64,000 nucleotides of DNA from Parascardovia denticolens DSM 10105 = JCM 12538 (GTDB taxonomy: Bacteria > Actinomycetota > Actinomycetes > Actinomycetales > Bifidobacteriaceae), in contig NZ_AP012333.1 of assembly GCF_001042675.1 (NCBI RefSeq), positions 1,674,001 through 1,738,000 of the forward strand, read 5' to 3'. How positions within the stretch are numbered: the stretch's first letter is position 1; every line of letters starts with the position of its first letter. A program made the translations under genes and the position numbers. This document shows positions 8,925-18,725 of this stretch, one piece after another. Under the pieces are notes generated by a model. The model was not told where the DNA came from and did not search any database. It was given only the letters and a program-made list of their open reading frames with translations.

Positions 8925-9255
8925 ATGCAAGCGCATGTCGGTGACATGGTATGGTGCGACGGCAAAATCGTGACGGTGCCGACCAAATACACTCCGGACG
9001 ATTCGACAGTCGTCTATTATCTCACCCTTGCATGCCATGACGAGCGGGGAAATACAACATATGTGGATGCAAAAGCCGTCAAAAAAAACAGCCCAATGGG
9101 TCAGCCTCCAGGAATGGGTGAAAGGTCAAGATGTCATCATCAAAGGCGTCGTAACCAGCCTGGAAACCGTCGGCCTCGACGGTAGAAGCGAAAACATGAA
9201 AATTCGTATCCTGAACATGGCCACCCACACCAGCAGACAAGCAGGACAGGCATGA
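8925..9255 (+). pseudogene. SSB-like protein, frame broken at an A8 tract
   Basis: AAAGGAG at about 8909-8915 precedes ATG 8925. The first part runs MVWCDGKIVTVPTKYTPDD...VYYLTLACHDERGNTTYVDAKAVKK and breaks at eight A residues (9081-9088). The +1 frame then continues TAQWVSLQEWVKGQDVIIKG...SENMKIRIL. The order of strands (LTLAC..., then a GQDVIIKGxV turn, then a final MKIRI strand) resembles a small single-stranded-DNA-binding OB fold, an inference from pattern only. With seven A the product would have about 109 residues. Its stop overlaps the start of the next small gene (ATGA). Confidence 0.55.
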
Positions 9256-9410
9256 GCATCACCATCGCAGACAGCCTGGCCAACCCGCATATCGTATGTA
9301 TGAGCGAGCATCATGCGCAACCTGAAGGGCCAAGCCATGCCCTCATCCACAGTCAGCTCAGGGACGAGACCCCCATAGTCGATGACGCCCGCACAAGAGG
9401 ATACACATGA
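9252..9410 (+). CDS. Small ORF of 52 residues, unknown
   Basis: ATG 9252 overlaps the stop of the SSB-like gene (ATGA), and its own TGA (9408-9410) overlaps an ATG at 9407. This chain of overlaps is typical of translational coupling in transfer operons. The product (MSITIADSLANPHIVCMSEH...) is acidic and His-rich with no recognised domain. It is too short to be sure of. Confidence 0.35.
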   Translation: MSITIADSLANPHIVCMSEHHAQPEGPSHALIHSQLRDETPIVDDARTRGYT

Positions 9411-9612
9411 ACCCTACGCTCCAGGAGCGCGCGGCAAATTCCAACCGCCAGAAGGGCAATGGACGAAAACAAGTCTCATCGAAACAATCAAACATGAGGC
9501 ACAGCGGCGCCAACGTGCGAAGACCCCGCCACCAGCCTCCATGAATCCATGGGCGGACCTGGCCACCGTGATGACGGACGACGATCAAGGAGGCACCAAT
9601 GACATCGAATAG
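9382..9612 (+). CDS. Small hydrophilic protein before virD4
   Basis: This 76-residue ORF (core GKFQPPEGQWTKTSLIETIKHE, then NPWADLATVMTDDDQGGTND) overlaps the coupling protein start by 14 bp. The true start is uncertain: the coupled ATG at 9407 lies in another frame, so either the gene begins at 9382 or its first residues are also frame-shifted. No function is recognised; the position suggests a transfer accessory protein. Confidence 0.4.
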   Translation: MTPAQEDTHEPYAPGARGKFQPPEGQWTKTSLIETIKHEAQRRQRAKTPPPASMNPWADLATVMTDDDQGGTNDIE

Positions 9613-11285
9613 GAAAATGAGCCCCATCACATGGCTCATCCTTACTCTCATGGGCTTTTATGCGGGCAATATCGTCAGCAGGCCGGTACGCGTATCCTAC
9701 ATAGCGTCCCACGATATTCCAGCCGCGATAAATGCAAGCCTGGATGCATATAAAAACCCGGTCCCCAGTATGAACCGCATGGACCTCATCGCAGGCGCCG
9801 CCACGGCAGCCATCGTGCTCCTGGCCTTGCTCTACCACTACAGCGGGCAACACGTCACAAGAGACGGTGAGGAACACGGCAGCGCCGCTTGGGCAAGCAG
9901 CACGGACATGCGACCCTACAGTGACAAAAACCCGGGTAACACACTCCTCATGACCCACAGTGAAGCCCTCGGCCTGGATACATATAGGACGAGGCGTAAC
10001 CTCAACGTCCTGGTCACCGGGGCATCGGGTTCGGGCAAGACGCGCGGCTATGTCCTACCAAACATGACCAACATGGCCACCCGTCACACTCCAATCAGTC
10101 TCGCCATCACCGATACGAAAGGCGAAATCCACCACCAAACGGCCGAAAAGATGCGTAAGGCCGGGTGGCGGATCAAAACCTTCAACCTCATCGACATGGC
10201 CACCTCAGACCACTTCAACCCGCTGAACTATATGAATCCCGATGATCCGGAAGGAAGCCTCATAAGGCTTGCCGATAACATCATCACCAACACAGGAGCG
10301 AACACCAAAAAACCATGGCGACTTCTGGGATAAAGCGTCCAAAAGCCTGCTGACCGGCCTGCTCGCCTACACGTATTTCGCGGAGGATCCGGAAACGCGC
10401 AACATGAACACCGTCATGAATATGCTCAGCCAGATGAGCGCCAGTGAATCCGACCCCGACCAGGCGAGCCCCATCGATGACCTTATGGCGGAAACGCGCG
10501 CCTTCATCGAGGACGCTGAAGAATCCGCGGATGATTATGACGGAGAAAGCCTTGCCATGCTTGAAGGCCTCGACTTCGCCTGCAGCCAATACCGAACCTA
10601 CGAGCAAGGCCCCGCAGAAACCCGCGCCTCCATTACCACAACACTTGCGAACCAAACAGCAGGACTACACGCAAGGCGTATTAAAACCATCCTGGATAAT
10701 GACACCATGCAGCTCGACCAGGTAGGGGACAAGCCCACCGTCATCTACATTATCATCAGTGACACGAACCAGACATTCACGTATCTGGCATCCATCTTCT
10801 ATCAATGCCTGTTCGAAACCACCATGTATAAGGCGGACCACAATGCGAGCGGCGCATTAACCATTCCATTGCATTGCATGCTGGATGAGTTCGCCAACAT
10901 CGGCAAGATACCAGGATTCCCGATCCTCATCTCCACCATGCGCAGCAGAAACATGAGCGTGTCGGTCATCCTCCAGACGATCAGCCAAATCAAGGCGCTC
11001 TACAAGGACGAGTGGGAAACCATCACCGCCAACTGCGACAGCAAGCTCTTCCTGGGAGGCAATGATGAGACAACCACGAAATGGTATAGCACAATACTGG
11101 GCAACCAAACCATTTGGACAACATCAACAACGGAAAACAAGGGAATGAACGGCTCCTACAGCATCCAACAATCCGCACAAAAGCGAGAACTCCTCACCGC
11201 GGACGAGCTCGGACGATTGGATAATGCGATGTGCGTCTATATTTTGCGCGGTCTCAAACCGTTCTACAGTCGAAAATTAAGCTAA
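9599..11285 (+). pseudogene. VirD4/TraG-type coupling protein, frame broken at A6
   Basis: AAGGAGG precedes ATG 9599. Two N-terminal membrane helices come first, then Walker A (VTGASGSGKTRGYVLP, about residue 140). The frame ends soon after NIITNTGANTKK at six A residues (10307-10312). The +1 frame resumes at NHGDFWDKASKSLLTGLLAY, and carries Walker B (LDEFANIGKIP, about residue 427) and the C-terminal ATPase motifs through MCVYILRGLKPFYSR. One A fewer would restore a protein of about 561 residues. The end (RKLS) also looks short against family members, which usually continue a little past the KPFxS motif. The protein would pump the relaxase-DNA complex to the secretion channel. Confidence 0.8.
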
Positions 11286-11406
11286 ATCTCTTAGGGTGGG
11301 GCGAAAGGCGATGCCCTGGCAGTAATCGAGGGCCTTGCCCATCAAGGATCAAGCCATCGGGACATATCCATGACAACAGGTACGTCCCGATTCATACAAT
11401 AGGTTC

Positions 11407-11988
11407 ATGAATATCGCAGTGCTTTACGCTTATCCCAATGACAACGGATACAACCACGCCATCCTGAACTCCGTCATGCAGGGGCTGGAAGACAACCCCG
11501 CCAGACATTCGGTGACCGTGGTCGATCTGTACAGGGAGAACTTCGATCCGGTCCTACGCTTCGATGAAAACCATCTGCGCCGCAACCTGAACATCGACCC
11601 GGATACCGAACGGTACCGTCGGATCATTACCGACGCGGACCTGCTCGTATTCATCTACCCGATCTGGTGGTCCGGCATGCCCGCCATCCTTAAGGGTTTC
11701 ATCGATCGTGTCTTCTCCAAAGGGTTCGCCTACGTGTATCGGGGAGTGCTTCCCAAGGGGCTGCTCAAGGGCAAGAAAGCATGGGTCGTCACCACGAACG
11801 ATACTCCGGGGTTCTACGCACGCCTATTCGAGCCCGACTATGGTAAGGTCCTCCATCACCAGATTCTCAAAATCATGTGCGGCGTCACGACCATCAAACA
11901 CCACCAGATGTCCTACTTACGTAGATCAACCCCACGCAAGCGCACACGATTCCTCACCAAGGTACGAAACTACGCAAGCAAATTGTAG
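11407..11988 (+). CDS. NAD(P)H-dependent flavodoxin-fold oxidoreductase
   Basis: The 193-residue protein has the Flavodoxin_2 layout: MNIAVLYAYPNDNGYNHAIL (first strand and phosphate loop), DLYRENFDPVL, and YPIWWSGMPAILKGFIDRVF, the hallmark of the KefF/MdaB/NQO1-like family. It should bind FMN or FAD and reduce quinones or similar acceptors with NAD(P)H in the cytosol. It follows the coupling gene after 120 bp and looks like cargo or a flanking gene, not a transfer function. Confidence 0.85.
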   Translation: MNIAVLYAYPNDNGYNHAILNSVMQGLEDNPARHSVTVVDLYRENFDPVLRFDENHLRRNLNIDPDTERYRRIITDADLLVFIYPIWWSGMPAILKGFIDRVFSKGFAYVYRGVLPKGLLKGKKAWVVTTNDTPGFYARLFEPDYGKVLHHQILKIMCGVTTIKHHQMSYLRRSTPRKRTRFLTKVRNYASKL

Positions 11989-12024
11989 CCAAACCGGCCA
12001 CGCCGGAATCGAGGGCCTCGCTTC

Positions 12025-12219
12025 TCAGGGAGACGATAGCGTCGCATCGCCAGCTCGTTCATCCTGAATCCGAGAGCCGTCTTCCACCCCTCCGAGGTGA
12101 GGTGTATCCGCTACGTCGCTGATTGAAGAAGACAGGGACACAGGTGCTTGGCAGGATGGACAGAAAAGAAGCCCCTCACTTATTATAGTGCCACACTTGA
12201 TATACTGGATGGCAACCAT
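12025..12219 (-). pseudogene. Degenerate zinc-ribbon fragment
   Basis: This 64-residue reading frame starts MVAIQYIKCGTIISEGLLFC and continues PSCQAPVSL. It matches the common N-terminal zinc ribbon (YCxxCGxxI...FCPxCG) but lacks the first Cys and the final CG, so metal binding is doubtful. The remainder is low-complexity. In related genes such a ribbon precedes a transmembrane helix, as found in the broken gene at 13511-14179, but order and spacing here do not allow a simple split. Remnant status is inferred. Confidence 0.4.
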
Positions 12220-12270
12220 TTAATTACTAAAACTTCCCACATGAAAAATCCAGAAAACAGGAGGTAAGTG

Positions 12271-13494
12271 ATGAAGAAAAATGAGGTCATTTTAAAAAGG
12301 CAATCCACTCGAATGTTTTTTAAGAATGGTGATACGGATTTTTTCTTTAATTGGTTGTTAGGTATTGGTGAAGTTTTTGGCTTTTCTCACGGAGAACTTT
12401 ATTATCTTGCCCAAAAGTTGGGCAAATCACCAAAGCCCGATGACTGGAAAAATGTTTTTTTATCACATGGGAACTATCTTGAACAAAAAGTAAGCAATTC
12501 AGATTTGAGTAAGCAAACAAAAGCACAGTATTATCTAGCACAGACCTATTCACTTCGTTCAGCAATCCAGTTTATCAATCCAGTTTCTAACGAATATCTG
12601 TCTACCGTTCATCAAATGGAGAGGGCGTTTTCTGACGCAATTCATTCACTAGGAGCCCCAGTCGAAAAACTAACGATTGATTATCAAGATTCCTATTTAC
12701 CGGGTTATTATCTTCACAGCGGCAATAATTGTCCAACCTTGATTATGGTTGGTGGCGGGGATACTTATCGCGAAGATTTATTTTACTTTGCCGGCTATCC
12801 TGGATGGATGCGAAGTTACAATGTTTTAATGGTTGACCTTCCTGGCCAGGGGACTAACCCTGGTAGAGGGTTAACCTTTGATGCGAATGCCGCTATTCCA
12901 ATTTCACTGTGCATAGACTGGTTGGAAGGCAGAAATCCCGAGCTGAATGATCTAGCCATTTATGGTGTCAGCGGCGGGGGATATTTTACCGCACAAGCTG
13001 CCGAAGAAGATCCAAGAATTCATGCATGGATTGCGAGTACAGCCATTTACGATGTTGCAGAACTCTTCAGAAAAGAATTTGGATCAAGCTTAAAAACTCC
13101 CAGTTGGTTAATGAATGCCATTTTAAAGTTAGCAGGAAATTTGAACGAATCTGCAAATTTAAACCTTAAAAAATATGCCTGGCAGTTTGGCACCTCTGAT
13201 TTTAAGAGCGCTATTGATGAGGTGTTTAGCCGTGCAAAGGTTGTAGACTATCAAAAAATTCTGTGCCCTTGCCTATTTATCATGGGAGAAGGTGAAAGCA
13301 GCGAATTACAACACCAAACCAGGACGATTTACGAAGCGCTTAAGTCTAAAAATCCGCAAACCAAACTTCAAATATTTGAGGCGGAAAGTGGTGCGGACGC
13401 CCATTGTCAAGTCAACAATTTGAGACTTGCCCATAATGCCGTTTTTGATTGGCTGGATACCTTATTTGAATGGAATCAAAAAAGGATAAATTAG
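12271..13494 (+). CDS. Alpha/beta hydrolase, FrsA-like, AT-rich cargo gene
   Basis: AGGAGGT (12259-12265) precedes ATG 12271, product 407 residues. A helical N-terminal cap (to about residue 130) is followed by an alpha/beta hydrolase core: PTLIMVGGGDTYREDL (oxyanion region), MVDLPGQGTNPGRG, nucleophile elbow AIYGVSGGGYFTAQAAEEDP (GxSxG) and a late GADAHCQVNN supplying His. This layout recalls the FrsA / dihydropseudooxynicotine hydrolase group. The substrate is unknown. The gene is much richer in A/T than everything around it and uses codons typical of low-GC Firmicutes, which points to recent transfer. It sits alone on the plus strand inside the transfer region. Confidence 0.75.
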   Translation: MKKNEVILKRQSTRMFFKNGDTDFFFNWLLGIGEVFGFSHGELYYLAQKLGKSPKPDDWKNVFLSHGNYLEQKVSNSDLSKQTKAQYYLAQTYSLRSAIQFINPVSNEYLSTVHQMERAFSDAIHSLGAPVEKLTIDYQDSYLPGYYLHSGNNCPTLIMVGGGDTYREDLFYFAGYPGWMRSYNVLMVDLPGQGTNPGRGLTFDANAAIPISLCIDWLEGRNPELNDLAIYGVSGGGYFTAQAAEEDPRIHAWIASTAIYDVAELFRKEFGSSLKTPSWLMNAILKLAGNLNESANLNLKKYAWQFGTSDFKSAIDEVFSRAKVVDYQKILCPCLFIMGEGESSELQHQTRTIYEALKSKNPQTKLQIFEAESGADAHCQVNNLRLAHNAVFDWLDTLFEWNQKRIN

Positions 13495-13510
13495 GGTTGG
13501 GAAGTTTTAG

Positions 13511-14179
13511 TTAATTATTTCCTTGCTGCTTAATGTCCCGCTGATAATCCTCAGGATTATAATCTATTGACATTACGAACCATGCGGAATCCTTATCTTT
13601 ACGGTTCAGTCGCAAATAGAGAACACCGGAATCCGGATACGGGTCAGAACTGTTAGGAATATTTTCCTTACCATGTTCCTTGCCATCCAAAGAGACCACG
13701 CAGCCGATAGCATTATCGTCTATCTTCGTACCCAATATATCGGCAGCAATATCCACGGGTACTGCCGTAAAGGGCGGATCACCATGGTTGATCCAGTGAG
13801 CGGTGGACTCCGGATCGACATCCGCGCTGATAAGGTTAGGAAGGAAGAACCGCTTATACAGCTCTTCCTCACGCTGACTGCCTGAACCACTGATGAGCCA
13901 GTATGCCGCTTCCACGCCTGCCTGCGTGCATGTGCGTTCCTTATCCATGCCCGATACACGCCCTCGCCGGATTCGCGAATATCCTTTCCATGCCACAACG
14001 ATTCGGACGACCCTGGTGACTCCTGCACCGTCTTCGACGATGAGGATGTGGCCTGCCGCGAGGAGCCTGCCATACGGCTGCCAATCAGCACGCCCGCACC
14101 AATACCCAACACAAGAAGCACGATAATGGCGAGAATGCCAAAGAGAATGATGCGACCTTTTTTCTGCGACCCACCCCAT
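13511..14179 (-). pseudogene. Membrane-anchored protein of the element, two frameshifts
   Basis: AGGGGG lies 9 bp before ATG 14179. Deleting one G of the GGGG at the start codon gives MGGSQKKGRIILFGILAIIV and a single transmembrane helix, then a Ser-rich linker and KDIRESGEG. A second shift at GGG (13961-13963) enters the frame DKERTCTQAGVEAAYWLISG...ISADVDPESTAHWINHGDPP...WFVMSIDYNPED, a compact extracellular domain resembling VirB8/TcpC-like or lipoprotein-like accessory domains only in general shape. Without correction nothing sensible is made. It follows the CHAP/transglycosylase gene in the same direction and is probably part of the same transfer operon. Confidence 0.5.
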
Positions 14180-14199
14180 AATGAAATTCCCCCTATGTT

Positions 14200-15841
14200 T
14201 TAATACCAATTTGTTTGCTGACTATGCGCCCAGGCTCGGGATGGCGTACCATACCTGCCTTTAATATACTTCAATCCCCCAATTGATCTGGGTTTGATAA
14301 TTCGTGCGCCAATCAACACCCATAGTTGCCATCTTATTACCAGGCAGACTCTGCGGAATACCATACGCGCCACTACTCTTATTCTCAGCCTTGTAATTCC
14401 ATCCGGACTCCTTATTCCACAGCTTCACTAACGCCTGGAACTCATCATCGCCCCACCCGTACTGCTCCTTCATGGTCTTCTTCGCGTACTCTTGAGCGGT
14501 CTTCGCATCCGCGGACGCCGCACCCGTATTCCCATCATCATTGACGGGGCATCCTACAGGCGCGTAGGACACTTCATTAGCGCCAGCGGGAGCATCATCA
14601 CCCGTAGTGGTGGAAGGAGTGGACCCGGTGGAATAAATATAGGTGTACTTACCCCGAGCTGCATCTAAGGCCGCTTTGGAATACTGATCGACAACAGGAG
14701 CACCATACGTATTAAAGAATCCGGTGCCTGACCCAGACACCCAGATACTACCATCCAAATCAATCTGCTCAACGACAGCGACTTGCCCGTAAGGGCCGGC
14801 AGAAGCGCCAAGGACACCACCTGACATACTCACGATAGCGCCAAGACGTGGCGTATCTCCCGTCGGATACCCGTGCTTTTTCGCGGACGCGGCCCAATCG
14901 ACACCATTGCCCATGTGATGGTCGACATGCAAGCCCAGCATCTTCCACCGGTTAGCGACCCACCACGTGCACTGCTGAAACTAGTACGCGGAAGTATCAT
15001 CCTCGAACCATGAAGGCTTGATACCCAAGGCTTGATAATCTACCGCGGTCACGCCGCGAACCCGTGTGGTCTTTAACCCCTCAAGCTTGCCACTGGTAGC
15101 GCCAAAACCACCCGCCGCAACGGCATTCCCGGCATCGCATCCCGATTGGCCGCTAAAGGAACTCATCAGTAAACCAATGGCGGCAATAAGCGCAACAATA
15201 ATGCCGGCAAGCGGAAGAAGCGCTAAACCGATACCACTCAAGCCAGAGGCAACCATCCGGGCGACCGCCTTGACCGTTTGCATGGTGGAGCGCGCATACT
15301 TCAACTGTTTTGCGGCAAGCTGGGCACGCCTGACTGACCCATGGGCTTTCCCGAGAGCCTTTGCGCCTGAGCGGATGGTTTTCACCCCTGCGCGTGGAGC
15401 CTGGGAAACAAGATGGGATGAGGATGCAGACAGCCGAGTAAGCTCATCATCCGCACCCGACTCCATGCCATGCATGGAAGCGCCTACCGTGTTCGACACG
15501 CCTTTTCCATACGCTCCGGGAGACTTCCTCAGTCCCGTGCCTACGCCCTTGAGTATGGATCGAGGAGACTCCTTCAATCCTTTTCTCAACAGGAAAATAC
15601 GACGAGACACGCGGCCCTTAAATGTCATCTTAGGGCCGAGAGGTTTACCATATTTCACCCTTCCGACCACGGTCCTGATACCCTGATATGTGTGAGCGGC
15701 AGCACCACCCACAGCACCGGCGACCCCCTGGACGGCTTTCACACTCGTTTTCGCACCCATTCGAGTGACCTGGGTTGCGCTCGTCGCCTGATCATACAGG
15801 CTGTCGGAGGCCTGATGCCCTCCGGGCTCATACGCAGGCAT
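14200..15841 (-). pseudogene. CHAP + lytic transglycosylase (VirB1-like), amber codon and frameshift
   Basis: The start overlaps the virB4 stop. A long basic N-terminus is followed by a transmembrane helix (LLPLAGIIVALIAAIGLLM). The frame then meets TAG at 14981-14983, directly before FQQCTWWVANRW, the catalytic Cys region of a CHAP amidase/peptidase. The same frame continues through the CHAP domain and a lysozyme-like domain (LVKLWNKESGWNYKAENKSS, catalytic Glu). At GGGGG (14276-14280) it goes out of frame, while the +1 frame gives the family's normal end, INWGLKYIKGRYGTPSRAW...TNWY, stopping at 14200-14202. Intact homologues locally open the cell wall for the secretion channel. Here only the membrane part can be made without readthrough. 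Confidence 0.75.
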
Positions 15842-18261
15842 CAGAGCACACCTCCCGCTTGCGGTAGGCCGTCGCCGAACCTGATCGAATACAATTTCGC
15901 TAAAAGATTCCTTTGATTCATACGATTATTGAAACCGAGGGAGACACCGTTCGTGTTGAGCAGACCACATCCCGCTTGCGCGGTCGTCATCAACCGCACC
16001 TGTTCATCCGACAGTTCGAGGAGATCCTGGAGCATTTCCGCATCCGTCGTCTTCTGATTCATCAGCAGAAGAAAATCCGCGTTCGACAGCATCAAACGTG
16101 CTTGATCATTGCCCAAGAGCTCATCGATGTTCTGAGTGATGCCGGTAACGCCCAGGCCATATTTGCGTGCCCTCTTATAAATGTCCAGGAAAGTGCGGAT
16201 GGAATACTCGTTATGGAAGAAACGGTGGAACTCATCCACATACAACCATGTGCGCAAACCGGTATCACGGTTCGCACGTACCAGGCTCCAAATCTGGTCG
16301 AGAATGACCATCATGCCGAACGTTTGAATCTGACCGGCCAAAGCGGACACGTCAAAAACAATGAACTGTCCGGAAAGATCAACATTCGTCAGGTGCGCGA
16401 AACCGGAAGAGGAACCAGTCGTAAACATCTCCAGCTCGGTGACGAGATCCTGTGCTTCGGGAGAAGGGTTCTCCACGTCCACATACACGCGTTTGATCTG
16501 CTCCTTCAGATCCACCAAGGTTGGTTGCGTATACGATCCGGTCGAATCCAATTGAGCGCGCGTATCCCTGTACACGTTCATCGCGGCCGTATCGATCATG
16601 CTTCGTTTGAGCTGGCTTAAACCTGTCGTGCCGCCCATCAGGGCACCTAACAGATCCAAGACAACCGATACCTTGGAGCGCACGGGGTCGGTATCATCGC
16701 TACCCGTCAGATTAATATCCATCGGATTCATATGTTGCGTCGAGTCCGCGGAAATGGTGATGACCTGTCCGCCCAAAGCCTGCGCCAGCGGCACATACTC
16801 ATGTTCGGGATCGATGATGACCACGCGATCGGCGGAATTCAATACACGCTGCGCGATCTCGGCCTTAGCGGACTGGCTCTTACCTGAGCCGGTCGTTCCC
16901 AGGATGAACCCGTTGGAATTCATATGCTCGCTACGATTCACGATTACGGGGTTGCCGCTGCGTTCGTTGATCCCATAGAACTGGCCGTGAGGCTCCATGA
17001 TTTCCTGAGCGGTGAAAGGGATGAGAATCGACGCACTATCCGTTGTCAATGCTCGCCTCATCGGCAGTCTATCGACGCCCAATGGCAGCATAGCGTTCAG
17101 GGCTTCGGGCATCATGTAACGCGTCACGCTCATCTTGCATGACAGTCGACGTGCGACACGTTCCACTTCCAGAAGCGTTTGCTTGAGCTCATCCTCACTA
17201 TCGGCGCTCATGCTCACCAAAACAAGCGTGTCCAGTATACGCTGGTTCGACGTACGAAGCTGATCAAGCAACGTAGTCATTTCATCCACACGCTCGGTAA
17301 TGGAATCAGGCACGCTCTCTGCGCCCAATCCCTGCCTGGCGAGCTTTTGTACGGTCCTGTCATATTCGCCCTTGACGCCTGCCTGCTTCGTCTTGACCTT
17401 TTCCAAGCCGGACGCGCGATCCCATGGCGCGATATGCACGTTGACCACTATCGGAGCGGTGATATCGGCCAGATCGGAGATAAGGGTATCCGTTAACTGT
17501 GCCGGCCATGCCTCCAACCACACATGGGTCATGAACGTCTCACTTCGGGACGATAGAGTAATCTGATCCTTGTTCCTGAAATCCATGCTCCATGGAGTGA
17601 CGAAATCCTTCGCCCGCATATTCTTCGGCGCTTGCTCGAAGAGCTCCTCGCTAAAGGTGAAGGGCTCATCCGGTTGCAGCATCGAGCCCAGGACACGAAG
17701 GCGCTCACCGCGATCAAGACGATGTGCCGTGCAGCCACTCATGGAAGCAAGCTGCGTCTTCAACCCTGACAGGAGACGATTGAGCCTGACGACTGCCTTG
17801 TCCTGGCCGATCTCCTTGACGCTCATGGTAATATACTTGTCCGTCACCGTGCTCGACGCCAGGCCTTTGAGTTGGTCGGCGGCGAGCTCATTAAACGACC
17901 GGCGATACGAATCCAAACCATCACGACCCTCGGCATCCATGTACACGCCACGCGTGACGCTACGCCCGTTGAGCATACGATTCGCACTCGTCACCTGAAT
18001 ACGCGTATTCTCGTCAAACATGTTCAACGTACTCATCCATGCGTTCAAGATCTTCTTCCGCGTATCTACGGAGGCAAGCTGATAATTGACATCACTAATC
18101 AGTGCCGTCGCGCTCCACCAGCCAGCCCCGACATAGGCGATGCCATCCTTACGGATACCATGCAGAAACACCATGGATGCCGCAGTCAAAGCTTCCCTCT
18201 TCGCCTTCCGCGCATGCCCCTGATCCACATGAGACCCACGATTCCCACTCAATCCGAACAT
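15841..18261 (-). CDS. VirB4/TraC-type conjugation ATPase
   Basis: The start is placed at ATG 18261 (MFGLSGNRGSHV) because AAGGAG sits 6 bp upstream; the product has 806 residues. Walker A (ILGTTGSGKSQSAKAEI, about residue 457) and Walker B (RTWLYVDEFHRFF, about 674) are present, plus the family's N-terminal domain. VirB4 powers pilus or channel assembly in type IV secretion and works at the inner face of the membrane with PrgI. The gene is intact and followed without gap by the CHAP/transglycosylase gene. Confidence 0.92.
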   Translation of the reverse strand: MFGLSGNRGSHVDQGHARKAKREALTAASMVFLHGIRKDGIAYVGAGWWSATALISDVNYQLASVDTRKKILNAWMSTLNMFDENTRIQVTSANRMLNGRSVTRGVYMDAEGRDGLDSYRRSFNELAADQLKGLASSTVTDKYITMSVKEIGQDKAVVRLNRLLSGLKTQLASMSGCTAHRLDRGERLRVLGSMLQPDEPFTFSEELFEQAPKNMRAKDFVTPWSMDFRNKDQITLSSRSETFMTHVWLEAWPAQLTDTLISDLADITAPIVVNVHIAPWDRASGLEKVKTKQAGVKGEYDRTVQKLARQGLGAESVPDSITERVDEMTTLLDQLRTSNQRILDTLVLVSMSADSEDELKQTLLEVERVARRLSCKMSVTRYMMPEALNAMLPLGVDRLPMRRALTTDSASILIPFTAQEIMEPHGQFYGINERSGNPVIVNRSEHMNSNGFILGTTGSGKSQSAKAEIAQRVLNSADRVVIIDPEHEYVPLAQALGGQVITISADSTQHMNPMDINLTGSDDTDPVRSKVSVVLDLLGALMGGTTGLSQLKRSMIDTAAMNVYRDTRAQLDSTGSYTQPTLVDLKEQIKRVYVDVENPSPEAQDLVTELEMFTTGSSSGFAHLTNVDLSGQFIVFDVSALAGQIQTFGMMVILDQIWSLVRANRDTGLRTWLYVDEFHRFFHNEYSIRTFLDIYKRARKYGLGVTGITQNIDELLGNDQARLMLSNADFLLLMNQKTTDAEMLQDLLELSDEQVRLMTTAQAGCGLLNTNGVSLGFNNRMNQRNLLAKLYSIRFGDGLPQAGGVL

Positions 18262-18310
18262 TGAAAACTCCTTAAGAACCATATTTTTTTAACCATTGAC
18301 TGATGAACGT

Positions 18311-18703
18311 TCAAGCGTCCTGGACGGTAGGCGCTATTTCGACGTGCTCGTTGACGATCTTGAGTTCGCGCCGCGTGGCATGCCTGTCATGAGGGATCTC
18401 TCCCTTACGGATGAGAGGCTTACGCATCAACACGATGCGCCACTGCCAATACCGGACAAGAAAATCCTCCACAGGCAGTCCGGATTTTTTGAACCAGCCC
18501 ACCAATACCAAAAGCGCGATAGGAATGATGATGACCTGATTAACAGCCTGACTCACCTGGCTGGGGGCGAGGAACTGGCAGACGATCGCGCCCACGGCGC
18601 ATAGGACAACACCGTTCATGCAGAGGAACTGGCGACCAGTCAGCCCGAACCATTGCTTCGGGTCTATTTGGTTGATATCGGTAGGGACATCCATCACAAG
18701 CAT
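18311..18703 (-). CDS. PrgI family conjugation membrane protein
   Basis: The 130-residue protein starts MLVMDVPTDINQIDPKQWFG, typical of the PrgI family, then two transmembrane helices (FLCMNGVVLCAVGAIVCQFL and VNQVIIIPIALLVLVGWF) and a basic tail. PrgI is the VirB3 counterpart and lies directly upstream of virB4 in Gram-positive transfer operons, as here. AAGG lies about 7 bp before the ATG. Confidence 0.9.
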   Translation of the reverse strand: MLVMDVPTDINQIDPKQWFGLTGRQFLCMNGVVLCAVGAIVCQFLAPSQVSQAVNQVIIIPIALLVLVGWFKKSGLPVEDFLVRYWQWRIVLMRKPLIRKGEIPHDRHATRRELKIVNEHVEIAPTVQDA

Positions 18704-18725
18704 GGTGAGCCTTCTTTCCTCTTCC

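Noticed and set aside
12025-14179. One zinc-ribbon membrane protein split by the hydrolase insertion
   Set aside because: The N-terminal ribbon fragment lies downstream, not upstream, of the membrane part on the same strand, so a simple insertion cannot produce this order.
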